Translations under genes and position numbers: made by a program | Assembly: GCA_964529305.1 (NCBI GenBank) | Contig: CAZGUX010000131.1 | Location: forward strand, 11,631 to 75,630 | Source of the DNA: CAZGUX01 sp964529305 | GTDB taxonomy: Bacteria > Acidobacteriota > Terriglobia > Bryobacterales > Bryobacteraceae | Length of the DNA stretch: 64,000 nt | Direction of reading: 5' to 3' | Part shown: positions 44,222-52,888 of the stretch, in pieces | Position numbering within the stretch: position 1 is the stretch's first letter | How the letters are laid out: each line of letters begins with the position of its first letter | The notes under the pieces: model-generated | What the model saw: the letters and a program-made list of their open reading frames with translations, nothing else | Database searches by the model: none | Told to the model about the DNA's origin: nothing

Positions 44222-44479
44222 GTGAGGACTACTGTCACGATCACCGAGCCTCTGCTTGAAAACGCCAAACAGTGCGCGGCACAACGAGGCATCACGTTAA
44301 GCGCCCTTATTGAGGATGCTGTCCGCCGGTACCTGGCGGTTACCGAGGCAACTCCAGCGGTGCCGTTTCGTCTTCACACCGTGCGCGGAAGACTGGTGGA
44401 GCCAGGCCTGGACTTGGATCGCACTTCCGCCCTGGTCGCGCTGGATGACGAAGCTGAGTTCTCCACCCGGCGGAGTTGA
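44222..44479 (+). CDS. Ribbon-helix-helix antitoxin (85 aa)
   Basis: TTVTITEPLLENAKQCAAQR and GITLSALIEDAVRRYL form a ribbon-helix-helix DNA-binding head. The tail (VEPGLDLDRTSALVALDDEA) binds the toxin. The start is a GTG at 44222, where the family pattern begins. A PIN toxin follows after 60 bases. Confidence 0.82.
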   Translation: MRTTVTITEPLLENAKQCAAQRGITLSALIEDAVRRYLAVTEATPAVPFRLHTVRGRLVEPGLDLDRTSALVALDDEAEFSTRRS

Positions 44480-44539
44480 TTCCATGCAAATGTCCGGCGT
44501 CAACAGTAATCTCCCGCCATCCTGTCGGTAGCCCTACAG

Positions 44540-44965
44540 ATGCGAATGCCCGATGTGAATGTTCTTGTCTATGCTCACCGGGAGGAGTCGCCCGCGCATG
44601 CTCGCTATGCCGCTTGGGTCACGGAGTTGGCCACGGGAGCGGAGCCATTTGCCCTGTCCGAACTGGTCCTGCATGGCTTCGTGCGAGTGGTGACCAATCC
44701 GCGCATTTTCGATCCGGCCTCGACCGTGCAGCAGGCTTTTCGGTTTCTGGATGCGCTCCTGAAACGTCCGACGTGCTCGATGATTCGTCCCGGCCCGAAT
44801 CATTGGAGAATCTTTCGCCAACTCTGCCAGCAGGTTGACCTGCGCGGAAAGCTCGTTGCGGACGCGGCGCACGCGGCTGTGGCGATCGAGAGTGGCTGTG
44901 AATGGGTCAGTGCGGACACCGATTTCGCCCGCTTCGCGCCGAGCCTGCGTTGGCATCATCTGTGA
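44540..44965 (+). CDS. vapC: VapC-type PIN toxin (141 aa)
   Basis: MRMPDVNVLVYAHREESPAH is the PIN N-terminus with its first Asp. LSELVLHGFVRVVTNPRIF holds the Glu, KLVADAAHAAVAIESGCEWV an Asp and SADTDFARFA the last acid. All are present and the length is normal. It is the toxin of the antitoxin gene at 44222. The module sits between a Uma2 gene and the OGT-type gene. Confidence 0.88.
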   Translation: MRMPDVNVLVYAHREESPAHARYAAWVTELATGAEPFALSELVLHGFVRVVTNPRIFDPASTVQQAFRFLDALLKRPTCSMIRPGPNHWRIFRQLCQQVDLRGKLVADAAHAAVAIESGCEWVSADTDFARFAPSLRWHHL

Positions 44966-45010
44966 GGGATTCTCAACCCTCACATCCCACCTTCACCGCA
45001 CCCGCCGGGT

Positions 45011-45136
45011 GTACACCCCCAGCTCGAGTTTGGCCCTTTTGCACGTGAACGGATCGGGTCGGGGATTGGCGAGGGGTTGGTCGAGGCCCAACGGGAGTAC
45101 TATCTGAAACACGCCACCTGGAACCGGGCCCTGTAG
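45011..45136 (+). pseudogene. Possible C-terminal gene remnant
   Basis: In one frame the 200-base gap reads LEFGPFARERIGSGIGEGLV, EAQREYYLKHATWNRAL and a stop at 45136, protein-like in composition. It has no start and is out of frame with similar-looking residues just upstream. I do not recognise the family. It could be the tail of a lost gene, or chance. Confidence 0.25.
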
Positions 45137-45168
45137 CGAACCTCGCGAATCGCCGATCACTTCTCTGG

Positions 45169-47310
45169 ATGAAGCCGAAACGGCGCCCAGCCAGCGCCCG
45201 TCACCGGCATCCCCCGGACGCCGCTCCGGTGGCCGCCCCCCCGCCGCAACCGGTCAACTCCTGGATCCCCCACGCCTTTACCGCCGCTCTCCGGTCCCAG
45301 CAGGCCGGTCAGCTCGATCAGGCGCGCCAACTCTACATCCGCATTCTCGAACACGACCCGCGCCACTCCGACGCGATGTACTTTCTGGCCTCCATCGCCG
45401 GTCAGGCTGGCGACCTCGCCTTGGCCGCGGACCTGCTGAAGCAGGCCATCGCCGTCGAGCCGCGCAAGACCTCCTATCACGTCCTGCTCGGCAACACCCT
45501 CCAAAAAGCCGGCCAACTGGAGCTTTCCAAAACCTGCTACCACAACGCGCTCCGCCTTGAACCGAACTCGGTCGACGCCCACTATAACCTTGGGAATACT
45601 CTGGAACACCTGGGGGTCTTTGAAGAAGCGACCCGGCATTTCGCCCGTGCCGTCGCGCTCGATCCGGCGCACATCGAAGCGCGCAACAACCTCGGCAACA
45701 TGTACCGGGCAGTGGGGCGATTCCAGGATGCCCTCGAGTGCTACCGCTTCGCGCTGCAACTGGCGCCCCAGTCGATGCCGCTTCACCTGAACAGCGGCAA
45801 TGCCCACATGGCCGAAGACCGGCATGACCAGGCGCTCGCCTGCTTTGACCGTGCCGTCGAACTGGCGCCGGACCTCGGACCGCTCCACAACAACCGGGGC
45901 AACGCTCTGCGCCACCTGGGCCGCCATCAGGAGGCGATCGACGCATTCCGGCAGGCACTCAAACTCCAACCCGGATGCGGCGAGTTTCTGGTCAACCTGG
46001 CCCAGACCTATCAGGCGCTGGGCCGGATGCCGGAGGCTCTCGAAACCTTTCGTTCCGTGTTGCGCCTCGAGGACTATTCCGCCCTGGCCGCCAGTGCGGC
46101 CCTGTTCACCTTTCACTACGACCCGGCGATGACGGCGGAAACTCTGGCCGTCGAGCACCGCTTCTGGGGCGAGCGCTTCGGTAAGCCGCTCGCGCGCGGC
46201 GCGCGGCCCTTTGTCAACACGCCGGAACCGGAGCGCCGTCTGCGGGTTGGCTACGTCTCCCCGGATTTCCGCCGGCATCCCGTGGCGATGTTCACGGCGC
46301 CCTTGCTGGCGGCGCACGACCGGGAAGCGGTCGAGGTATTCTGCTACGCCAGCGTCGCCCGCGAAGATGCCTGGACCGAACGCGTTCGCAAGGCGACGGA
46401 TCACTGGAGGAGCGTCCTCGGCTCGGGCGACGCCGAGTTGGCGGCCAAGGTCGAAGCCGACCGCATCGACCTCCTGGTCGACTTGAGCGGCCACACCGCG
46501 GGCAACCGCCTGTTGGCGTTCGCTCGAAAACCGGCCCCGGTCCAGCTAAGCTGGCTCGGCTATTTCAACACAACCGGCCTCGGTGCGGTGGACTATCTGG
46601 TTGTCGACTCGACCGTCGCGCCGCCGGAAGATCCGTGGCTTTTCGCCGAAACGCCTCTGCGGCTGCCGGGCGCGTACCTTTGCTATGCGCTGCCCGATTA
46701 TGCCCCCGCGCCGCGGCGGGCCGCCGGACCCCTCACCTACGGCTGCTTCAATACGCTCTCGAAGATCACGCCCGGAGTGGTGGCCCGCTGGGCCCGCATC
46801 CTCCAAGCCGAACCAAGGGCGCGTCTCCTGCTCAAAAACGAACTCCTGGCCGAAGAACGGACGCGAAGCCTCTTTGCCGATCTGTTTCTGAAACACGGCA
46901 TCGAGGCCAGCCGCCTGCTGCTCGAAGGCGCTTGCGAGCACGCCGAGCTGTTGGGCGAATACTCCCGGGTCGACGTGGCGCTCGATCCTTTTCCGTATAA
47001 CGGGGGCACCACCACCTGCGAGGCCCTGGCCATGGGCGTGCCCGTCGTCTCCATGCGGGGCGACCGGTTCGTCAGCCGGGTCGGGGCCACGATTCTCGAA
47101 CATGCCGGCCTTGCCGATTGTGTGGTCGCGGACGAGGCGGCCTACATCGACCGCGCGCTGCGGTTGGGCCGCGAAGCCGATGGCCACGACCGTGTGGACT
47201 TTGCCTCGCGGATTGCCCGCTCGCCGCTCGGCGATGTTCGAGGATTCGCCCGCCAACTGGAAGCGGCGTATCGCGGCGCCTGGCGCGCCTGGTGTGAGCG
47301 TCATGCCTGA
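45169..47310 (+). CDS. TPR-repeat O-GlcNAc-transferase (SPINDLY/OGT)-type glycosyltransferase (713 aa)
   Basis: A Pro-rich start is followed by seven or eight TPR repeats (about residues 40-310; for example SVDAHYNLGNTLEHLGVFEE). The GT41 catalytic domain is at about 345-713: RVGYVSPDFRRHPVAMFTAP, DLLVDLSGHTAGNRLLAFAR, PVQLSWLGYFNTTGLGAVDY, and DPFPYNGGTTTCEALAMGVP. Enzymes of this type add a sugar to Ser/Thr of proteins, and bacterial homologues modify flagellin. It overlaps the next methyltransferase by 8 bases and lies 3 kb from fliD, so flagellin is the first substrate to test (inference). Confidence 0.93.
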   Translation: MKPKRRPASARHRHPPDAAPVAAPPPQPVNSWIPHAFTAALRSQQAGQLDQARQLYIRILEHDPRHSDAMYFLASIAGQAGDLALAADLLKQAIAVEPRKTSYHVLLGNTLQKAGQLELSKTCYHNALRLEPNSVDAHYNLGNTLEHLGVFEEATRHFARAVALDPAHIEARNNLGNMYRAVGRFQDALECYRFALQLAPQSMPLHLNSGNAHMAEDRHDQALACFDRAVELAPDLGPLHNNRGNALRHLGRHQEAIDAFRQALKLQPGCGEFLVNLAQTYQALGRMPEALETFRSVLRLEDYSALAASAALFTFHYDPAMTAETLAVEHRFWGERFGKPLARGARPFVNTPEPERRLRVGYVSPDFRRHPVAMFTAPLLAAHDREAVEVFCYASVAREDAWTERVRKATDHWRSVLGSGDAELAAKVEADRIDLLVDLSGHTAGNRLLAFARKPAPVQLSWLGYFNTTGLGAVDYLVVDSTVAPPEDPWLFAETPLRLPGAYLCYALPDYAPAPRRAAGPLTYGCFNTLSKITPGVVARWARILQAEPRARLLLKNELLAEERTRSLFADLFLKHGIEASRLLLEGACEHAELLGEYSRVDVALDPFPYNGGTTTCEALAMGVPVVSMRGDRFVSRVGATILEHAGLADCVVADEAAYIDRALRLGREADGHDRVDFASRIARSPLGDVRGFARQLEAAYRGAWRAWCERHA

Positions 47311-48592
47311 GACCACATCGTTTGAAGTCGAGAGCACGACCTGCCCGGCCTGCGGCTACCACGTCGCCGTGCGGTTTTACGACGGGGGCGAGCAGCCCCT
47401 GGCCACCCTGGGCTGGCCGCGCTCCTGCCACGAAGCGCTGGCCATGCCCCGCCTGCCGTTGCGCTTCGTGCGTTGTGTCGATTGCGGTCACGTGTTCAAC
47501 GCGGCCTTCGACTACCGCCAGGTACCCTACAGCGACCAGCCGAACCGCATGTTCAACAAAGGGCTCCGGTGGGCCGGCTTCATGGAGCAGGTCCGCGGCC
47601 AGATGCTCGAACGTCTGCCGGCGCGCCCGGTCGTGGTCGAAATCGGTCACGGCGAAGGACATTTTCTGGAGGCCTTGAGCCGGATGCGCCCGGGCCGTTA
47701 CATCGGCTTCGACCCCCACGGCCAGGCGGCGAGCGTCGCCCCAGGTCTGGAGTTCCGGGCGGCGCTGTTTGAACCGGAGCGGCACATCGCCGAGCTACGG
47801 CCCCACCTGATCGTCAGCCGCCATGTGCTCGAACACCTCACCGACCCGCTGGGCTTCCTGCAGCGCATGTCGTTCGCGGCGTCGGTCACCGGCATCCGCC
47901 CCGCGCTCTACCTCGAGGTACCCTGCATCGACCGCGCGCTCACTTCCGGGCGCACCGAGGACTTTTACTACGAGCACAATTCGCACTTCACCACCGAGTC
48001 GTTTTCGCGCATGCTGCGCCGGGGGTTCACCTCCGTCGATGCCCTGGGCCACGGTTATGACGGCGAGGTGGTGTACGCCTTCCTGCAGTTGAAGGGCAGC
48101 GCGGACCAGGTGGAACATGCCCGCGCAGCCGGTGCGTTTCGCGAGTTGTCCCAGCTTGCCCGCCAGGTGATCAGTCTGCAACTGGCGAATCTCTACCTGG
48201 CGGGCAAGCGTGTCGCCATCTGGGGTGGCACGGGCAAGTCGGCGGCGTTCCTGCACGCCTTCGGAGTGGACGCCGAGCGGTTTCCCCTGGTGGTGGATTC
48301 CGACCCGTCAAAAGCGGGGACGTACGTTCCCGGCACGGGCCAGGAGATCCAATACCGCGATGTATTGCGCGATCATCCGCCGGACATCATTCTGATTCCT
48401 CCGCAGTGGCGGGCGGCGGACATCGTGGAAGAAATCGCGCGCGCGGGAATCCGTTATGAGACGGTTCTCATTCAGCATGGCGGGAAACTGGTGGATTTCT
48501 TCGCGGACGAGCACCCGTACCGGCGGTTGTCCGGGCCAGCACTGGGAGCCCGTCAATCCATCCAAGAGAATTCGGCTTTGTTTCAACGGTGA
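47303..48592 (+). CDS. Zinc-ribbon SAM C-methyltransferase-like protein (429 aa)
   Basis: An N-terminal zinc-binding part (CPACGYH...CVDCGH), a central methyltransferase domain (VVEIGHGEGHFLEALSRM, YIGFDPHG, ISRHVLEHLTDPLGF in variant form) and a C-terminal Rossmann-like domain (GKRVAIWGGTGKSAAFLHAF). This is the three-part layout of sugar C-methyltransferases. The ATG at 47303 overlaps the OGT-type gene, so the two are coupled. It may modify the sugar that the OGT-type enzyme attaches. The motif I glycine pattern (EIGHGEG) is slightly unusual. Confidence 0.87.
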   Translation: MPETTSFEVESTTCPACGYHVAVRFYDGGEQPLATLGWPRSCHEALAMPRLPLRFVRCVDCGHVFNAAFDYRQVPYSDQPNRMFNKGLRWAGFMEQVRGQMLERLPARPVVVEIGHGEGHFLEALSRMRPGRYIGFDPHGQAASVAPGLEFRAALFEPERHIAELRPHLIVSRHVLEHLTDPLGFLQRMSFAASVTGIRPALYLEVPCIDRALTSGRTEDFYYEHNSHFTTESFSRMLRRGFTSVDALGHGYDGEVVYAFLQLKGSADQVEHARAAGAFRELSQLARQVISLQLANLYLAGKRVAIWGGTGKSAAFLHAFGVDAERFPLVVDSDPSKAGTYVPGTGQEIQYRDVLRDHPPDIILIPPQWRAADIVEEIARAGIRYETVLIQHGGKLVDFFADEHPYRRLSGPALGARQSIQENSALFQR

Positions 48593-48600
48593 ACGGACAA

Positions 48601-48924
48601 TCACTCCCGGTCGATTGGGGGCAGCGGGCGGCGCCGGAGAAGTTTCGTCACATTGCGTTTACCGTGAAGAACGGCCACGATCTCCAGGGGCCGCTTGTTT
48701 GGATTGTAGACGATCAGATAAGAGTAAACGGGCCAAAAACGAACCGGATGCTTTGTCAGATCGTGGCGCTGATGCCCCATACCCGGCTCTCGGGCGAGCG
48801 CCAGAAACGCCTGCCGGAACTCGTCAAGGACACGACCAGCCGCATCGACACTGTCGAGAGCGATGTACCCGATCACTTCGCGCAGGTCCTGTCTCGCCTC
48901 GGCGGAAAGAACGTACCGGCTCAT
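48601..48924 (-). CDS. ParE/RelE-family toxin (107 aa)
   Basis: SRYVLSAEARQDLREVIGYI and ALDSVDAAGRVLDEFRQAFL are the N-terminal helices, and VYSYLIVYNPNKRPLEIVAV is the beta sheet of a ParE/RelE toxin. Length is normal. The ATG overlaps the antitoxin stop. It is convergent with the methyltransferase gene (8 bases apart). Target (gyrase or ribosome) is not predictable. Confidence 0.88.
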   Translation of the reverse strand: MSRYVLSAEARQDLREVIGYIALDSVDAAGRVLDEFRQAFLALAREPGMGHQRHDLTKHPVRFWPVYSYLIVYNPNKRPLEIVAVLHGKRNVTKLLRRRPLPPIDRE

Positions 48925-49196
48925 CGTTGGCCGTGAACCTTCGCCGCCTCCTCCAGCTCTTTTTGTAGGGAATCGAGAAACTGCTCACCGTCAACGCCGT
49001 CGCCGTGTCCCAGCGAGGCCAAGCCCCGGGCGATCTTTGAATCAATATCTTCGAGTGTGTACTCTTCGCCCAGGTCCCGGGCTATCACGAAGTGTCTGAC
49101 GGCGCGGCGTAGAAACTCCTGCGCATTGGCGGCACGGCCAGTCTGTATCTCTTCTTCGATCAGCCGTGCCGTGTCACTGTCCACGCGAATACTCAT
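48921..49196 (-). CDS. ParD-like antitoxin (91 aa)
   Basis: MSIRVDSDTARLIEEEIQTG and RAANAQEFLRRAVRHFV are the ribbon-helix-helix part. The tail (EQFLDSLQKELEEAAKVHGQ) binds the toxin. The ATG at 49196 is preferred over a GTG at 49202. It overlaps the ParE/RelE gene by 4 bases. Confidence 0.82.
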   Translation of the reverse strand: MSIRVDSDTARLIEEEIQTGRAANAQEFLRRAVRHFVIARDLGEEYTLEDIDSKIARGLASLGHGDGVDGEQFLDSLQKELEEAAKVHGQR

Positions 49197-49313
49197 TGAC
49201 ACGTACCCGTCATCATTCTACTCCGATGCCGCACCGCCACAGGCGGTCGAATCGGACGCCTGCTGCGCGTCAAAAGCACTGAGCCGCCATCAGAGGGGAC
49301 CGTACCCTCTTTC

Positions 49314-49587
49314 TTACCCTCTTTTGAGAGACTCCCCCTTTCTCCTCCACGCCGCCCCCGGACCGCGCCCCGCCTCGATGAGCCCCTCCTTCCGCAGTTC
49401 CCCCAGAATCCGCCAGATCAGGTCGCAGCTCACCCCCGGACACGCGCGTTCCAACACCGTCAGCGTGAAAGGGCCGGTCTTGGCGAGAGTCGCCGCCCGC
49501 ACCAGTTCGCTCTTGGCCGCGCGGGCTGCGCGTCTGCTCCACTCGTTCCTCCAACTCCCGGTAGGCGCCCTTAAGAGTCGTCAGCAC
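49314..49587 (-). pseudogene. Degenerate gene with winged-helix-like end
   Basis: One frame reads VLTTLKGAYRELEERVEQT (to about 49530). A second frame continues AAKSELVRAATLAKTGPFTL, GVSCDLIWRILGELRKEGLI and ends at 49314. The second part resembles a winged-helix domain. Together they look like one frameshifted gene whose 5' end is unclear. The family is not recognised. The stretch 49588-49814 shows no gene. Confidence 0.35.
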
Positions 49588-49814
49588 GACGAAGCCGTTG
49601 GCATTGCATGGAAAATACGTGCAGAACTTCAGATCCTTCGGGATCGACGGTTGCTTCGGCGGCTACCAGTCTGAAGCGGAGCCTCGTTTGGGTCAGAGGG
49701 GGGGGACGCGATCCACCCCGAGCGGGAAAAGCAAAGCGCCCCCTCCATTTTGCCGATCCAAACAAAGGAACGGGAGTTTAGTAGCAGGTTGACAGCTCTC
49801 TTTTTCCGCCGAGC

Positions 49815-52073
49815 TCAGGCGAGGTCGTAGCGGTCAAGGTTCATCACCTTGCTCCACGCGGCCACGAAGTCCTTCACAAACGCCTCCTTCGAGTCGTCAC
49901 ATGCATAGAACTCCGCGACTGCCCGGAGCTGGGAGTTCGAACCGAAGACAAGGTCGACACGGGTGCCGGTCCACTTGATTTTGCCCGTCGCGCGATCGCT
50001 CCCCTCGTACACGTTTTCAGCGGTAGAGGAGGCCTGCCACTTCGTATTCATGTCGAGCAGGTTGACGAAGAAATCATTCGTCAACGTCTCGGGCCGGTTG
50101 GTCAAGACGCCGTGTGAGGACTGTCCGAAGTTCGCATTCAGGGCGCGCATGCCGCCGACGAGAACCGTCATCTCGGGGGCCGTCAGCCTGAGCAATTGCG
50201 CCCGATCCACCAGTAACTCCTCGGCCCGCCGTGGGTCTCCCTTCCGGAGGTAGTTGCGGAACCCGTCCGCGGCCGGCTCCAGTACGGCGAATGAATGCAC
50301 ATCGGTCTGCTCCTGCGACGCGTCCATGCGCCCCGGCGAGAAGGGAACCGTCACATCGTGGCCGGCCTGTTTCGCCGCTTTCTCGACGGCGGCGCAGCCG
50401 CCCAGAACGATCAGATCAGCCAGCGAGACCTTCTTCCCGCCGGACTGCGAGCTGTTGAAATCCTTCTGGATCGCCTCCAGCTTCTGAAGGACCTTGGCCA
50501 ATTCGGCGGGTTGATTCACCTCCCAATCTTTTTGTGGCGCGAGGCGAATGCGCCCCCCGTTCGCCCCGCCGCGCTTGTCGCTGCCGCGGAACGTGGCTGC
50601 CGACGCCCAAGCCGTCGTGACCAGTTGCGAGATGGAAAGTCCGGACGCGAGGATCTTGGTCTTCAGGGCGGCAATGTCCGGCTCGCCGATCAGCTCATGA
50701 TCCACCTTGGGAATGGGGTCCTGCCACAGCAGCGGCTCCGCGGGAACCAGCGGGCCAAGATAACGGGACAGGGGACCCATATCGCGGTGCGTCAGCTTGT
50801 ACCAGGCCTTGGCAAACGCGTCCGCGAATTCCTGCGGGTTCTCGTGGAACCGCTTCGAAATCTTCGCGTAGATCGGGTCCACTTTCAGGGAAAGGTCCGT
50901 CGTGAACATCATCGGGGCGTGCTTCTTCGACGGATCGTGGGCGTCCGGTACGGTACCCGCTGCGGCTCCGTTCTTGGGCGTCCATTGGTGAGCACCGGCG
51001 GGACTCTTCGTGAGTTCCCATTCATGGCCGAACAGGTTGTCGAAGTAGTTGTTGTCCCACTTTACCGGGTTGGTGGTCCATGCACCCTCCAGGCCGCTGG
51101 TGATCGCGTCGGCGCCTGTGCCGCTGCCAAACGTGTTCTTCCAGCCGAAGCCTTGCTCTTCGATGCCGGCAGCCTCGGGTTCGGGCCCGACGTACTTGTC
51201 CGCATCGGCGGCGCCGTGGGCTTTGCCGAACGTGTGTCCGCCCGCGATGAGGGCCACCGTCTCCTCGTCATTCATCGCCATGCGGGCGAACGTCTCGCGG
51301 ATATCCCGTACCGCGGCGGCTGGGTCCGGCTTTCCGTTGGGCCCTTGGGGATTCACGTAAATCAGGCCCATCTGAACGGCGCCGAGAGGGTTGTCAAGCT
51401 GACGATCGCCGGTATAGCGCTCGTCCGCCAGCCACTTGCCCTCGGGTCCCCAGTAAATGTCTTCTTCCGGCTCCCAGATATCTTCCCGCCCGCCGCCGAA
51501 ACCGAAGGTCTTCAGCCCCATCGACTCCAATGCGACGTTACCGGCGAGAACCATGAGGTCGGCCCAGGAGATTTTCCGGCCATACTTCTGCTTGATCGGC
51601 CAGAGCAACCGGCGCGCCTTATCGAGGCTCACGTTGTCCGGCCAACTGTTGAGGGGTGCGAATCGCTGTGCTCCGGAGCCCGCGCCCCCCCGGCCATCGC
51701 CGATACGGTAGGTGCCTGCGCCGTGCCACGCCATCCGGATGAAGAGCGGTCCATAGTGGCCGTAGTCCGCCGGCCACCACTCCTGCGATGCCGTCATCAC
51801 GGCGTGGAGGTCTTTGATCACGGCATCCAGGTCGAGGCTTTTGAAGTCCTCCGCATAATTGAAGTCTTTGTCCATGGGATCGGACAGGGGGGAGTGCTGG
51901 TGCAGCATCTTCAGGTTCAGTTGATCCGGCCACCAGCCCGCATTCGTCTGGGCTCCGGCCGCCGTGTGCCTGCGAGCGCCGCCCGTTACCGGGCACTTGG
52001 TTTCGGTTGACACGTTTTGCTCCTGATGACCGGGGACAGGCGCCCCCGCTTCGGTAGTGAGTTTATTGTCCAT
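49815..52073 (-). CDS. katG: Catalase-peroxidase (752 aa)
   Basis: Bifunctional haem enzyme that destroys hydrogen peroxide. Distal site FIRMAWHGAGTYR with Arg113, Trp116 and His117; the Tyr of GLIYVNPQGPNG for the Met-Tyr-Trp adduct; proximal His in IAGGHTFGKAHG. The duplicated C-terminal half is present and full length. The Fur/PerR-type gene lies upstream on the same strand with 122 bases between, a common regulatory pairing. Peroxide-responsive control is likely, but I found no second copy of the Fur operator directly before katG. Confidence 0.96.
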   Translation of the reverse strand: MDNKLTTEAGAPVPGHQEQNVSTETKCPVTGGARRHTAAGAQTNAGWWPDQLNLKMLHQHSPLSDPMDKDFNYAEDFKSLDLDAVIKDLHAVMTASQEWWPADYGHYGPLFIRMAWHGAGTYRIGDGRGGAGSGAQRFAPLNSWPDNVSLDKARRLLWPIKQKYGRKISWADLMVLAGNVALESMGLKTFGFGGGREDIWEPEEDIYWGPEGKWLADERYTGDRQLDNPLGAVQMGLIYVNPQGPNGKPDPAAAVRDIRETFARMAMNDEETVALIAGGHTFGKAHGAADADKYVGPEPEAAGIEEQGFGWKNTFGSGTGADAITSGLEGAWTTNPVKWDNNYFDNLFGHEWELTKSPAGAHQWTPKNGAAAGTVPDAHDPSKKHAPMMFTTDLSLKVDPIYAKISKRFHENPQEFADAFAKAWYKLTHRDMGPLSRYLGPLVPAEPLLWQDPIPKVDHELIGEPDIAALKTKILASGLSISQLVTTAWASAATFRGSDKRGGANGGRIRLAPQKDWEVNQPAELAKVLQKLEAIQKDFNSSQSGGKKVSLADLIVLGGCAAVEKAAKQAGHDVTVPFSPGRMDASQEQTDVHSFAVLEPAADGFRNYLRKGDPRRAEELLVDRAQLLRLTAPEMTVLVGGMRALNANFGQSSHGVLTNRPETLTNDFFVNLLDMNTKWQASSTAENVYEGSDRATGKIKWTGTRVDLVFGSNSQLRAVAEFYACDDSKEAFVKDFVAAWSKVMNLDRYDLA

Positions 52074-52195
52074 ATGTTATTCTTCCTTCGCATTAGTCAA
52101 AACAATGTGACGAACTACGAACCCATTCGGGGTTTTTCCCATTTGCGCATTCGCCGCCGGCCGCGCCATTCATCCGGCTTCCATGCCCGCTTCCC

Positions 52196-52621
52196 CTAAC
52201 CGGAAGCGTGCCGGGGAGCGCACTTCACGCAGAGCCCCCGGAAGATGAGTTCGCATTCGCGAAGAATCCGCTTGCCGAGGGAGCCCGAGGCAGGTCTGGG
52301 CACGTTGTACCACTCCATGTCCTCAACATTGCCGCAGTGGTCGCAGATGAAGTGGTGATGCCGCGCGCCTTTCGCATCGAATCGCGCCGCGCGGCCCTCG
52401 ACGGCCACTTCACGCACCAGACCCGCCTGCACCAAGTCCCGCAGATTGTTATAGGTCGTGGCCCTTGAAGAGCGCGGATCCACACGATTCACGGCCTCGA
52501 AGATTTCCGCGGCCGTGGGATGCATGTTGTGTTCCATCAGGAATGCCATCACCGCGTAGCGCTGCGGAGTGCACCGCAACCCGCTGTCTTCCAAGGACCG
52601 TTTAATCGCCCCGGCGTCCAT
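52196..52621 (-). CDS. Fur/PerR-family metalloregulator (141 aa)
   Basis: Winged-helix N-terminus (SLEDSGLRCTPQRYAVMAFL, ATTYNNLRDLVQAGLVREVA) and a dimerisation domain with HHHFICDHCGNVEDME and a second Cys pair CVKC, the structural zinc site. These are features of PerR and Fur. The next gene is katG, so a PerR-like peroxide sensor is the best guess. A palindromic operator lies 7 bases before its own start, suggesting autoregulation. Confidence 0.9.
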   Translation of the reverse strand: MDAGAIKRSLEDSGLRCTPQRYAVMAFLMEHNMHPTAAEIFEAVNRVDPRSSRATTYNNLRDLVQAGLVREVAVEGRAARFDAKGARHHHFICDHCGNVEDMEWYNVPRPASGSLGKRILRECELIFRGLCVKCAPRHASG

Positions 52622-52627
52622 GAAACA

Positions 52628-52644
52628 GTTAGATTATATCTAAC
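52628..52644. promoter_or_regulatory. Fur/PerR-type operator before the regulator gene
   Basis: GTTAGAT-TAT-ATCTAAC has perfect 7-base inverted arms around a 3-base centre. It is AT-rich, unlike the surrounding DNA, and starts 7 bases before the Fur-type ATG. Size and symmetry fit a Fur-family box. From here to 52888 I see no gene. Confidence 0.75.
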
Positions 52645-52888
52645 ATGACATTTTGTCAAGGTTGGAGAAGCATGCTTTTCAGATTCCTGATGGATCATCG
52701 CAAGGCAAGGCCTTTCTAGAAGTTGGCGCGGCGCCCAGGAATTGGATCTTTGTCCATTGCGCCCGGCTGACACTGTTCTCTGAAGGCCGCCATTCCCCCT
52801 TTAGGGGCACGACAAGGGAAGCTGCGATCAGACCTGATAGAGCCAGCGGCGTGAGACTGTTCGGGCAGGACGTCGTGCCCGCATATTG

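Noticed and set aside
50295..52010. Long open frame on the plus strand opposite katG
   Set aside because: The minus strand encodes a complete catalase-peroxidase with all active-site motifs. The plus frame has no recognisable domain and arises from GC-rich codon bias.
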